From Citrobacter rodentium NBRC 105723 = DSM 16636 (lineage in GTDB: Bacteria > Pseudomonadota > Gammaproteobacteria > Enterobacterales > Enterobacteriaceae): a stretch of DNA of 64,000 nt. Shown here one piece after another: positions 55,979 to 64,000 of the stretch. The notes below the pieces were generated by a model that saw nothing but the letters and a program-made list of their open reading frames with translations, was not told the origin of the DNA and ran no database searches. The DNA is taken from positions 3,658,001-3,722,000 of the forward strand of contig NZ_CP082833.1 in the NCBI RefSeq assembly GCF_021278985.1. Reading direction: 5' to 3'. The position numbers and the translations under genes were made by a program. Numbering within the stretch: position 1 is the first letter of the stretch; each line of letters begins with the position of its first letter.

Positions 55979-56992
55979 ATGACGCAGCCATTGCTCGGGA
56001 AACAGATTCTTATTGTTGAGGATGAGCCGGTATTTCGCTCGCTTCTGGATTCCTGGTTTTCCTCTTTGGGAGCGACAACGGCACTGGCAACTGATGGGGT
56101 AGATGCGCTGGCGCGCTTTGACGATTTTACCCCCGATCTGATGATCTGCGATCTTGCTATGCCGCGAATGAACGGTCTCAAACTGGTAGAAAATTTACGC
56201 AATCGTGGTGACCAGACGCCGATTCTGGTTATCTCGGCGACAGATAATATGGCGGACATCGCCAAAGCATTACGGCTGGGGGTGGATGACGTCCTGCTAA
56301 AGCCGGTAAAAGATCTCAATCGCCTGCGGGAAACCGTGTTTGCCTGTCTGTATCCGAACATGTTCAATTCACGGGTCGAGGAAGAGGAACGGCTGTTCCG
56401 CGACTGGGATGCGATGGTGGGCAACCCGGCGGCGGCCAGAAAATTGCTTCAGGAGCTTCAGCCGCCGGTTCAACAGGTCATTTCCCGCTGTCGGATTAAT
56501 TACCGGCAGCTGGTCTCGGCGGATAAACCGGGGCTGGTTCTGGATATTGCTCCGCTGTCTGAAAACGATCTGGCGTTTTATTGTCTCGACGTCACGCGGG
56601 CAGGGGACAATGGCGTGCTGGCGGCATTATTGCTGCGGGCGTTATTTAACGGTCTGCTCCAGGAGCAGCTCGCTCATCAGAATCAGCGGTTGCCGGAACT
56701 GGGCGCCGTATTGAAACAGGTCAACCACCTTCTTCGCCAGGCAAATTTACCCGGACAGTTTCCTCTGCTGGTAGGCTATTATCATAATGGGGTTAACAAT
56801 CTGATTCTGGTTTCTGCCGGACTTAACGTAACATTAAATACCGGGTCGCATAATGTCCAAATCAGTAATGGCGTTCCGCTGGGGACGTTAGGTAATACTT
56901 ATCTCAACCAAATTAGTCAGCGCTGCGAATCGTGGCAATGTCAAATTTGGGGCGCAGGCGGACGGTTACGTCTTATGTTGTCTGCGGAATGA
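55979..56992 (+). CDS. rssB: RpoS-directing adaptor/response regulator RssB
   Basis: A 337-residue orphan response regulator. The receiver has the phospho-acceptor aspartate at residue 58 (DLMICDLAMPRMNG) and the C-terminal domain is a PP2C-like phosphatase fold without its metal residues. RssB binds sigma-S and delivers it to ClpXP. The order rssA-rssB-galU is the conserved one. Confidence 0.96.
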   Translation: MTQPLLGKQILIVEDEPVFRSLLDSWFSSLGATTALATDGVDALARFDDFTPDLMICDLAMPRMNGLKLVENLRNRGDQTPILVISATDNMADIAKALRLGVDDVLLKPVKDLNRLRETVFACLYPNMFNSRVEEEERLFRDWDAMVGNPAAARKLLQELQPPVQQVISRCRINYRQLVSADKPGLVLDIAPLSENDLAFYCLDVTRAGDNGVLAALLLRALFNGLLQEQLAHQNQRLPELGAVLKQVNHLLRQANLPGQFPLLVGYYHNGVNNLILVSAGLNVTLNTGSHNVQISNGVPLGTLGNTYLNQISQRCESWQCQIWGAGGRLRLMLSAE

Positions 56993-57192
56993 GCAATTGG
57001 CAAGGCGGAGACAATTTGCTTTACCCGCCTTCCTTAGGTGGTGTTACTATCTGCGCCAGTTTTATACGTATTAGTCTTAATTATCCGCACACGCATCCTT
57101 TTCAGACCTGAGGCTTGTAACAGTCCTGATATACTTGATGCGGTACAGATTGATGAACACGTTCAATACATGAACAGTCCAGGAGAATTTAA

Positions 57193-58101
57193 ATGGCTGC
57201 CATTAACTCGAAAGTCAAAAAAGCCGTTATCCCGGTAGCGGGATTAGGAACCAGGATGTTGCCGGCAACAAAAGCTATCCCGAAAGAGATGTTGCCACTG
57301 GTTGATAAGCCATTAATTCAGTATGTGGTTAACGAATGTATTGCTGCGGGCATCACTGAAATTGTGCTGGTGACGCACTCCTCGAAGAATTCTATCGAAA
57401 ACCATTTTGATACCAGCTTTGAACTGGAAGCGATGCTTGAAAAACGCGTTAAGCGCCAGCTGCTCGAAGAAGTACAGTCTATTTGTCCGCCGCACGTCAC
57501 TATTATGCAGGTGCGCCAGGGGCTGGCGAAAGGTCTGGGCCACGCAGTATTGTGCGCGCATCCTGTGGTAGGCAATGAACCTGTCGCGGTTATTTTGCCG
57601 GACGTTATTCTCGATGAGTATGAATCAGATTTATCCCAGGATAACCTTGCGGAAATGATTCGTCGTTTTGATGAAACCGGACACAGCCAGATTATGGTTG
57701 AACCGGTAGACGATGTTACCGCTTACGGCGTAGTTGACTGTAAAGGCGTTGAATTAGCGCCGGGCGAAAGCGTGCCGATGGTTGGCGTGGTCGAGAAGCC
57801 GAAAGCGGACGTCGCGCCGTCTAATCTGGCCATTGTCGGACGTTACGTCCTCGGCGCTGATATCTGGGCGCTGCTGGCGAAAACCCCTCCAGGAGCTGGC
57901 GATGAGATTCAGCTTACCGACGCGATCGACATGCTGATCGAAAAGGAAACCGTCGAAGCCTATCATATGAAAGGCAAAAGCCATGACTGCGGTAATAAAT
58001 TAGGCTACATGCAGGCATTTGTAGAATATGGCATTCGACATAATACCCTCGGCACAGAATTTAAGGCCTGGCTCGAAGAAGAAGTGGGTATTAAACGGTA
58101 A
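57193..58101 (+). CDS. galU: UTP-glucose-1-phosphate uridylyltransferase GalU
   Basis: A 302-residue nucleotidyltransferase that makes UDP-glucose for LPS, trehalose and other glycans. The nucleotide-binding N-terminus (PVAGLGTRMLPATKAIPKEM then LPLVDKP) and the substrate segments GLGHAVLCA and LTDAIDMLIEKE are intact. An AGGAG site precedes the ATG. The upstream 200 bp should hold its promoter. Confidence 0.97.
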   Translation: MAAINSKVKKAVIPVAGLGTRMLPATKAIPKEMLPLVDKPLIQYVVNECIAAGITEIVLVTHSSKNSIENHFDTSFELEAMLEKRVKRQLLEEVQSICPPHVTIMQVRQGLAKGLGHAVLCAHPVVGNEPVAVILPDVILDEYESDLSQDNLAEMIRRFDETGHSQIMVEPVDDVTAYGVVDCKGVELAPGESVPMVGVVEKPKADVAPSNLAIVGRYVLGADIWALLAKTPPGAGDEIQLTDAIDMLIEKETVEAYHMKGKSHDCGNKLGYMQAFVEYGIRHNTLGTEFKAWLEEEVGIKR

Positions 58102-58126
58102 CAAGACGTTATAATTATTACGATGA

Positions 58127-58158
58127 ATCGGCGCCGTCTTACGGCGCCGATTTTTTTA
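58127..58158 (+). terminator. galU terminator
   Basis: ATCGGCGCCGT and ACGGCGCCGAT arms around CTT, followed by a run of T. Confidence 0.9.
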
Positions 58159-58198
58159 CCCCTCATTTTACTCTTCAGCGGCCGTAACGGAGGTGGGG

Positions 58199-58230
58199 CA
58201 AAAAAATCCCGCGCGAGGCGGGATTTCTTG
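58199..58230 (-). terminator. hns terminator
   Basis: On the minus strand AAATCCCGCCTCG, CGCGGGATTT and a T run, 15 bases after the hns stop. Confidence 0.85.
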
Positions 58231-58245
58231 CAGGCTGTTTGCTGA

Positions 58246-58659
58246 TTATTCCTTGATCAGGAAATCTTCCAGCTGTTTACCTTGCTCTTCCATTGCTTTT
58301 TTGATTACAGCCGGTGTACGACCCTGGCCAGTCCAGGTTTTCGTTTCGCCGTTTTCATCAACGTAGCTATATTTAGCCGGACGTGCTGCGCGTTTAGCTT
58401 TGGTGCCAGATTTAACCGCTGCCATGCTATTCAGCAGTTCATTCGGATCAATACCGTCAGCAATCAGCATTTCACGATATTGTTGCAGTTTACGAGTGCG
58501 TTCTTCAACTTCAGCCGCTGCCGCGCTTTCTTCTTCACGACGCTCGTTAACAACAACTTCTAATTTTTCCAGCATTTCTTCCAGCGTTTCAAGGGTGCAT
58601 TCTCTTGCCTGCGCACGAAGAGTACGGATGTTGTTCAGAATTTTAAGTGCTTCGCTCAT
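58246..58659 (-). CDS. hns: Nucleoid-associated silencer H-NS
   Basis: A 137-residue protein: N-terminal coiled-coil dimerisation region (SEALKILNNIRTLRAQAREC), a second oligomerisation site, linker, and the DNA-binding domain with the AT-hook-like loop TWTGQGRTPAVI. H-NS silences AT-rich acquired DNA, which is relevant to the AT-rich fimbrial/RADAR block at the left end. Its upstream 300 bases are AT-rich, consistent with autoregulation. Confidence 0.98.
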   Translation of the reverse strand: MSEALKILNNIRTLRAQARECTLETLEEMLEKLEVVVNERREEESAAAAEVEERTRKLQQYREMLIADGIDPNELLNSMAAVKSGTKAKRAARPAKYSYVDENGETKTWTGQGRTPAVIKKAMEEQGKQLEDFLIKE

Positions 58660-58977
58660 TGTAGTAATCTCAAACTTATATTGGGGTGGTTTGTTGAGCT
58701 AATAATAGAGCGTTAAATTCAGATGTGCAATAGCCAGCAATGTAAGGAATTCAAAATTGCGCTTTATTTTTTAGCGCCAATAAATATCCGAACTTAAATT
58801 TTTCTTGAAGGAACGCACAGAAAAGGGCTTATTGGTAGAACGGTTACTCCTTTTATCCCCCTTAAACTTCCTGATTCAGCTCACATTTCTCAGGGGTAAA
58901 TATCTCCCTCCTGGTAGTGTTTTCAACCTTTTGTATTAGATTCCCCGGACGGTATGGTCTATTACATCGGAAGAGTT
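58660..58977. promoter_or_regulatory. hns upstream region
   Basis: About 318 bp of AT-rich DNA before hns and a small ORF on the other strand. It should contain the hns promoter and autoregulatory H-NS sites. I could not place specific boxes. Confidence 0.4.
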
Positions 58978-59184
58978 ATGAACAACAGTAACAATAAGTA
59001 CAGGGTTTCCATTTTGCCTGCGTCGATAAGCCTTGTTGATGAATATGGCAGAACAGACTTCGCAAAAAATGAGATTAGTCGCGCATTGTTTGCACAGTTG
59101 TTAATTGATTTTTCCCTTTCATTGCTGTTAGAGACGTTACCCGATGGGGAAGTCGGCGCGAGGCATAAAGCGCGCTGGCGTTGA
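58978..59184 (+). CDS. Possible small protein between hns and tdk
   Basis: A 68-codon ORF (begins MNNSNNKYRVSILPASISLV) with a GGAAGAG ribosome site. It has a hydrophobic stretch (LFAQLLIDFSLSLLLETL) and a basic tail. I do not recognise it. It ends 77 bases before tdk and could be a leader or chance ORF. Confidence 0.3.
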   Translation: MNNSNNKYRVSILPASISLVDEYGRTDFAKNEISRALFAQLLIDFSLSLLLETLPDGEVGARHKARWR

Positions 59185-59261
59185 ACCAGGCGCAGTCGGC
59201 GGCAGAAATTATGGTACACTCCGTCCCGTCTTTATTTCACCTTGGTGAGGGTCTGTGGCCG

Positions 59262-59888
59262 ATGGCGCAGCTATATTTCTACTACTCAGCAATGAATGCA
59301 GGTAAGTCGACCGCCTTACTGCAATCTTCTTACAATTATCAGGAGCGCGGGATGCGCACCGTCGTATATACGGCGGAAATAGATGACCGCTACGGCGCGG
59401 GAAAAGTGAGTTCACGTATAGGACTGTCATCACCCGCCAAATTATTTAACCAGGATTCATCTTTGTATGCTGAGATCGCCGCCGATAACGCGGCCCAGCC
59501 AATACACTGCGTGCTGGTGGACGAATGTCAGTTTTTAACCCGCCAACAGGTCTATGAATTATCTGAGGTTGTTGATCAACTGGATATACCGGTGCTGTGC
59601 TACGGTTTGCGCACCGACTTTCGCGGAGAGCTGTTTGTCGGTAGCCAGTATCTGCTGGCCTGGTCAGATAAGCTGGTTGAATTAAAAACCATCTGCTTCT
59701 GCGGACGTAAAGCGAGTATGGTACTGCGTCTCGACCAGTCAGGCAGACCCTATAACGAAGGCGAACAGGTGGTTATAGGCGGCAACGAGCGCTACGTTTC
59801 GGTATGCCGTAAGCATTATAAGGAAGCGCTGGAGGAGGGATCTCTGACGGCGATACAGGAACGTCATCGTCACGATCGATCCTGCTGA
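59262..59888 (+). CDS. tdk: Thymidine kinase
   Basis: A 208-residue type II thymidine kinase, phosphorylating thymidine (and deoxyuridine) with ATP. ATG at 59262 gives MAQLYFYYSAMNAGKSTALL, with the P-loop in MNAGKST. The DECQFL Walker B-like segment and a zinc site (CFCGRKASM, VCRKHY) follow. The upstream in-frame start at 59181 is not supported. Confidence 0.96.
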   Translation: MAQLYFYYSAMNAGKSTALLQSSYNYQERGMRTVVYTAEIDDRYGAGKVSSRIGLSSPAKLFNQDSSLYAEIAADNAAQPIHCVLVDECQFLTRQQVYELSEVVDQLDIPVLCYGLRTDFRGELFVGSQYLLAWSDKLVELKTICFCGRKASMVLRLDQSGRPYNEGEQVVIGGNERYVSVCRKHYKEALEEGSLTAIQERHRHDRSC

Positions 59889-59956
59889 GGATCGCCGGAG
59901 AGTGGCTTAAAATCTTCTCTCCGGCCTGTTCCGGCGGCGGCAGACACGCTCAGATA

Positions 59957-59990
59957 CAAAAAAGCGGCCTCTCAGGAGGCCGCTTTTGTT
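59957..59990. terminator. Bidirectional terminator between tdk and adhE
   Basis: AAAAGCGGCCTC and GAGGCCGCTTTT around TCAG, with A/T runs on both sides; it can stop both convergent genes. Confidence 0.88.
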
Positions 59991-60015
59991 ATGCGTTTAC
60001 AGCAGGAGATTGAGA

Positions 60016-62691
60016 TTAAGCGGATTTTTTCGCTTTTTTCTCTGCCTTAGGCGCAACCACTGCTTCATTTTTCGCAGCAGCGCCTTCGCTGTATTCACGT
60101 CCGTAGTAAGTATCCAGCAGGATCTGCTTCAGCTCGGAGATCAGCGGGTAGCGCGGGTTGGCGCCGGTGCACTGGTCATCGAAAGCATCTTCAGACAGCT
60201 TGTCAACGTGGGCCAGGAAGTCCGCTTCCTGCACGCCTGCTTCACGGATGGACTTCGGAATACCCAGCTCCGCTTTCAGGCTTTCCAGCCACGCCAGCAG
60301 CTTCTCAATCTTCGCTGCGGTGCGGTCGCCCGGCGCGCTCAGACCCAGATGGTCGGCAATCTCCGCGTAGCGACGGCGCGCCTGCGGACGGTCGTACTGG
60401 CTGAATGCCGTCTGCTTGGTCGGGTTGTCGTTGGCGTTGTAGCGGATCACGTTGCTGATCAGCAGGGCGTTCGCCAGGCCGTGCGGAATGTGGAACTGCG
60501 AGCCCAGCTTGTGCGCCATCGAGTGGCAGACGCCGAGGAAGGCGTTGGCAAACGCGATACCGGCGATGGTGGCGGCGCTGTGCACGCGCTCACGGGCTAC
60601 CGGGTTTTTCGCCCCTTCGTTGTAGGAGGCCGGCAGATTTTCTTTCAGCAGTTTCAGCGCCTGCAGCGCCTGGCCGTCAGAGAACTCGGAGGCCAGTACG
60701 GAAACGTAGGCTTCCAGCGCGTGGGTGACCGCATCCAGACCACCGAACGCACACAGCGACTTCGGCATGTCCATCACGAGGTTGGCGTCAACAATCGCCA
60801 TATCCGGCGTCAGCGCATAGTCTGCCAGCGGGTATTTCTGCCCGGTCGCATCGTCGGTGACCACCGCAAACGGCGTGACTTCGGAGCCGGTGCCGGAGGT
60901 GGTGGTGACGGCGATCATCTTCGCTTTCACGCCCATTTTCGGGAACTTGTAGATACGCTTACGGATATCCATAAAGCGCAGCGCCAGCTCCTCGAAGTGG
61001 GTTTCCGGATGTTCGTACATCACCCACATGATTTTCGCGGCGTCCATCGGGGAACCGCCGCCCAGCGCGATGATCACGTCCGGTTTGAAGGAGTTTGCCA
61101 GCTCAGCGCCCTTACGCACCACGGAAAGGGTCGGGTCGGCTTCCACTTCAAAGAACACTTCAGTTTCAACGCCGGCCGCTTTCAGCACGGAGGTGATCTG
61201 GTCAGCGTAACCGTTGTTGAACAGGAAACGGTCGGTCACAATGAGCGCACGTTTGTGGCCGTCGGTAATCACTTCGTCCAGCGCGACAGGCAGGGAGCCG
61301 CGGCGGAAGTAGATGGATTTCGGAAGTTTGTGCCACAACATGTTTTCAGCTCGCTTAGCAACGGTTTTCTTGTTGATCAGGTGCTTCGGACCGACGTTTT
61401 CAGAGATGGAGTTACCGCCCCAGGAGCCGCAACCCAGCGTCAGGGAAGGGGCCAGCTTGAAGTTGTAGAGGTCACCGATACCGCCCTGGGAAGCCGGGGT
61501 GTTGATCAGGATACGCGCGGTTTTCATCATCTGACCGAAGTAAGCGACGCGCTCCGGCTGGTTGTCCTGGTCGGTGTACAGGCAGGAGGTATGGCCGATA
61601 CCGCCCATCGCCACCAGCTTCTCTGCTTTGCCGACCGCGTCCTCGAAATCTTTCGCGCGGTACATCGCCAGCGTCGGGGAGAGTTTTTCGTGAGCAAACG
61701 GCTCGCTGTCATCAACAACGGTGACTTCGCCAATCAGGATTTTGGTGTTTTCCGGCACGGAGAAGCCCGCCAGTTCAGCGATTTTATACGCCGGCTGACC
61801 CACGATAGCGGCGTTCAGCGCGCCATTTTTCAGGATAACGTCCTGAACGGCTTTCAGCTCGCTGCCCTGCAGCAGGTAGCCGCCGTGGCTGGCGAAACGT
61901 TCGCGAACGGCGTCGTATACGGAATCCACTACCACAACGGACTGTTCAGATGCGCAGATAACGCCGTTATCGAAGGTTTTGGACATCAGTACGGACGCGA
62001 CGGCACGCTTGATATCGGCAGTTTCGTCGATAACCACCGGGGTGTTGCCTGCGCCCACGCCAATCGCCGGTTTACCGGAGCTGTAGGCTGCTTTCACCAT
62101 GCCCGGACCGCCTGTCGCGAGGATCAGGTTGATATCCGGGTGATGCATCAGGGCGTTGGAGAGCTCAACGGACGGTTGATCGATCCAGCCAATCAGATCT
62201 TTCGGCGCGCCGGCAGCGATAGCCGCCTGCAGTACGATGTCAGCCGCTTTGTTGGTGGCGTCTTTAGCACGTGGGTGCGGAGAGAAGATGATGGCGTTAC
62301 GGGTCTTCAGGCTGATCAGCGATTTGAAGATAGCCGTGGAGGTCGGGTTAGTGGTCGGAACGATACCGCAGATGATACCGATCGGTTCAGCAATAGTGAT
62401 GGTCCCGAAGGTGTCGTCCTCGGACAGCACGCCGCAGGTCTTTTCATCTTTATAAGCGTTATAGATGTATTCGGAAGCAAAGTGGTTTTTGATCACTTTA
62501 TCTTCAACGATACCCATGCCGGATTCGGCAACGGCCATCTTAGCGAGGGGGATGCGGGCATCTGCAGCGGCCAGAGCAGCGGCGCGGAAGATTTTATCGA
62601 CCTGTTCTTGAGTGAAACTGGCATATTCACGCTGGGCTTTTTTTACGCGCTCGACGAGTGCGTTAAGTTCAGCGACATTAGTAACAGCCAT
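60016..62691 (-). CDS. adhE: Bifunctional acetaldehyde-CoA/alcohol dehydrogenase AdhE
   Basis: An 891-residue fused enzyme that converts acetyl-CoA to acetaldehyde and then ethanol in fermentation. The N-terminal aldehyde dehydrogenase domain has its catalytic cysteine in NGVICASEQSVVV. A linker leads to the iron-dependent alcohol dehydrogenase domain with GGGSPMDAAKIMWV and the metal-binding histidines in HSMAHKLGSQFHIPHG. It assembles into helical spirosomes. Length equals that of the E. coli enzyme. Long antisense frames here are shadows. Confidence 0.98.
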   Translation of the reverse strand: MAVTNVAELNALVERVKKAQREYASFTQEQVDKIFRAAALAAADARIPLAKMAVAESGMGIVEDKVIKNHFASEYIYNAYKDEKTCGVLSEDDTFGTITIAEPIGIICGIVPTTNPTSTAIFKSLISLKTRNAIIFSPHPRAKDATNKAADIVLQAAIAAGAPKDLIGWIDQPSVELSNALMHHPDINLILATGGPGMVKAAYSSGKPAIGVGAGNTPVVIDETADIKRAVASVLMSKTFDNGVICASEQSVVVVDSVYDAVRERFASHGGYLLQGSELKAVQDVILKNGALNAAIVGQPAYKIAELAGFSVPENTKILIGEVTVVDDSEPFAHEKLSPTLAMYRAKDFEDAVGKAEKLVAMGGIGHTSCLYTDQDNQPERVAYFGQMMKTARILINTPASQGGIGDLYNFKLAPSLTLGCGSWGGNSISENVGPKHLINKKTVAKRAENMLWHKLPKSIYFRRGSLPVALDEVITDGHKRALIVTDRFLFNNGYADQITSVLKAAGVETEVFFEVEADPTLSVVRKGAELANSFKPDVIIALGGGSPMDAAKIMWVMYEHPETHFEELALRFMDIRKRIYKFPKMGVKAKMIAVTTTSGTGSEVTPFAVVTDDATGQKYPLADYALTPDMAIVDANLVMDMPKSLCAFGGLDAVTHALEAYVSVLASEFSDGQALQALKLLKENLPASYNEGAKNPVARERVHSAATIAGIAFANAFLGVCHSMAHKLGSQFHIPHGLANALLISNVIRYNANDNPTKQTAFSQYDRPQARRRYAEIADHLGLSAPGDRTAAKIEKLLAWLESLKAELGIPKSIREAGVQEADFLAHVDKLSEDAFDDQCTGANPRYPLISELKQILLDTYYGREYSEGAAAKNEAVVAPKAEKKAKKSA

Positions 62692-63166
62692 AATGCTCTC
62701 CTGATAATGTTAAACTTTTTTAGTAAATCATCTGCTCGATACGTGAGTATAGACAGAGGGCGAAAGTTTGTATAACAGCCGAAAAATCAAAAGGTTACTT
62801 AACGTCCCGTTCGCTCTGATTTACTAAAAGAGCTTATACATTTATGCCAGTTAACTCTGACGTGTTACTTCCAGGTGGCGTAAGCAAGATTACTCACTTC
62901 TGAGTACTGATTGCGTGATCCAGATCAAAATTCCGCAAAGCTGACACCTTTCAGCAAGCCATTTTAGCGCGAAACGTTAAGTGTTGAATAATTGTAGTGG
63001 TGAATGAGGTGTAAATTAGCATAATTAAAACATATTGATAACAGCCTGAGAAGAGGATGATTTTGCGTTAAGCAGGTGAAAAATACTGTGAAAAGGCGTA
63101 TCTTCAGCACGGTTTTACCCGTTAATTATCGATCAACTTTATCCGGCTAACGCTGCGGAGCTAACC
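62692..63166. promoter_or_regulatory. adhE-ychE divergent control region
   Basis: A 475-bp gap. Next to the adhE ribosome site (AGGAGA, about 62697-62702 on the minus strand) lies TTTTAGTAAATCA at 62718-62730, and its exact inverse TGATTTACTAAAA lies at 62817-62829. In the adhE transcript these would pair as a 13-bp stem around an 86-base loop. The rest is AT-rich and should hold the adhE promoters; a GCGGAGCTAACC segment precedes the ychE start. Confidence 0.55.
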
Positions 63167-63814
63167 GTGATTCAAACGCTGTTTGACTTTCCTGTTTATT
63201 TTAAGTTTTTCATAGGGTTATTTGCGTTAGTTAACCCGGTCGGGATTATTCCCGTCTTTATCAGTCTCACCAGTTACCAGACGGCGGCGGCGCGCAATAA
63301 AACTAACCTTACCGCTAACCTCTCCGTGGCCATTATTTTATGGACCTCGTTGTTTCTGGGCGACGGCATACTCCAGCTGTTCGGCATTTCAATCGATTCG
63401 TTCAGAATTGCCGGCGGCATCCTGGTGGTGACTATCGCCATGTCGATGATCAGCGGCAAGCTCGGCGAAGATAAACAGAACAAACAGGAGAAGTCAGAGA
63501 CAGCGATACGTGAAAGCGTTGGCGTGGTACCGCTGGCACTGCCGTTAATGGCCGGGCCGGGGGCGATCAGTTCGACTATCGTCTGGGGAACCCGCTATCA
63601 CAGCCTGATGTATCTGGTCGGCTTTTTTATCGCCATTGCGCTTTTTGCCCTCTGTTGTTGGGGGCTGTTTCGCATGGCGCCGTGGCTGGTTCGTGTTCTC
63701 GGGCAGACGGGGATTAACGTTATTACCCGTATCATGGGGCTATTGCTGATGGCGTTAGGTATTGAATTTATCGTGACCGGCATTAAAGCGATATTTCCCG
63801 GCCTGTTAAGTTAA
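63167..63814 (+). CDS. ychE: MarC-family inner-membrane protein YchE
   Basis: A 215-residue membrane protein with six hydrophobic segments, beginning with FFIGLFALVNPVGIIPVFIS-like residues (FKFFIGLFALVNPVGIIPVF). The family repeats NPVGIIPVF and VPLALPLMAGPGAIS are present. Function is unknown. Same place and length as E. coli ychE. I took the GTG at 63167 as start, in context AACCGTGATTCAAACG. Confidence 0.93.
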   Translation: MIQTLFDFPVYFKFFIGLFALVNPVGIIPVFISLTSYQTAAARNKTNLTANLSVAIILWTSLFLGDGILQLFGISIDSFRIAGGILVVTIAMSMISGKLGEDKQNKQEKSETAIRESVGVVPLALPLMAGPGAISSTIVWGTRYHSLMYLVGFFIAIALFALCCWGLFRMAPWLVRVLGQTGINVITRIMGLLLMALGIEFIVTGIKAIFPGLLS

Positions 63815-63835
63815 CCCCTTTCATATGAAACAAAA

Positions 63836-63862
63836 GCGGAGCCTTAGCGCTCCGTTTTATTT
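63836..63862 (+). terminator. ychE terminator
   Basis: CGGAGC and GCTCCG arms around a short loop, followed by TTTTATTTT. Beyond it, to the window end, I see no gene; in E. coli this leads to the oppA upstream region. Confidence 0.75.
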
Positions 63863-64000
63863 TGCGCGTTGTCAATATTTTTACGTTTTAAGCGCGTTGC
63901 CACTCAGCGAAAGAAAATTCCGCAGAGGTGCGTGGCTTAATTCTATTTTTTTATCAGTAAGTTAAATTTTTCTCCTCCCTCTGTTTCCCCTTCTGCATGT

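Noticed and set aside
59986..62775. 929-codon ORF on the plus strand
   Set aside because: It is the mirror of adhE; arginine, valine, glutamine and histidine-rich composition is typical of antisense frames.

Overview
The window is a chromosomal segment from an enterobacterium close to Escherichia, Salmonella and Citrobacter. Gene order from ychF to ychE follows the E. coli K-12 map (ychF-pth-ychH-dauA-prs-ispE-lolB-hemA-prfA-prmC-sirB2-sirB1-kdsA-chaABC-ychN ... ychO-narLXK-narGHJI-tyrTV-purU-ychJ-rssAB-galU-hns-tdk-adhE-ychE), and the proteins have near-identical lengths and sequences. A Citrobacter species is the best guess: a RADAR defence locus of this type was first tested experimentally from Citrobacter rodentium. 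The species call is inference.

Region 1 (1-12.4 kb) is accessory. It opens with a cut-off IprA/YaiV-like regulator on the minus strand. A chaperone-usher fimbrial operon follows (major pilin, chaperone, usher, two-domain adhesin, minor pilin, LuxR-type regulator). The usher start is odd: a well-placed start and secretion signal lie one frame away, joined only through a run of seven T. Next comes a visibly AT-rich two-gene operon, rdrA (ATPase) and rdrB (very large adenosine deaminase), which together form a RADAR anti-phage system. It is bracketed by two look-alike hairpins with identical 8-bp arms, one of which lies inside the end of the LuxR-type gene. No integrase or transposase is visible.

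Region 2 (12.4-28.6 kb) is conserved housekeeping DNA: ribosome and translation factors (ychF, pth, prfA, prmC), PRPP, isoprenoid, haem and KDO synthesis (prs, ispE, hemA, kdsA), outer-membrane lipoprotein sorting (lolB), transport (dauA, chaA) and glutathione turnover (chaC). A small DUF1883-type gene not in the K-12 order sits between chaC and ychN.

Region 3 (28.6-39.6 kb) is an assimilatory nitrate cluster, nasR-nasFED-nasC/B-nasA, inserted between ychN and ychO. Its control region is readable: two NtrC-like dyads, a sigma-54 promoter, an ANTAR-type hexaloop hairpin and a strong terminator ahead of nasF, matching NasR-controlled antitermination. nasC and nasB are joined in one uninterrupted frame.

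Region 4 (39.7-52.5 kb) is ychO plus respiratory nitrate metabolism: narXL (sensor and regulator), narK (transport) and narGHJI (membrane nitrate reductase), with perfect FNR sites before narK and narG. Together regions 3 and 4 put assimilatory and respiratory nitrate use side by side in about 24 kb.

Region 5 (52.5-64 kb) holds REP repeats, two tRNA-Tyr genes with partial tRNA-end repeats and a stringent-type promoter, then purU, ychJ, rssA-rssB (RpoS turnover), galU, hns, tdk, adhE and ychE. The strongest biological finding is the RADAR operon. It is a known system, so the less-described points are its flanking hairpins, a short leader ORF, the T-tract in the usher gene and the nasC-nasB fusion.
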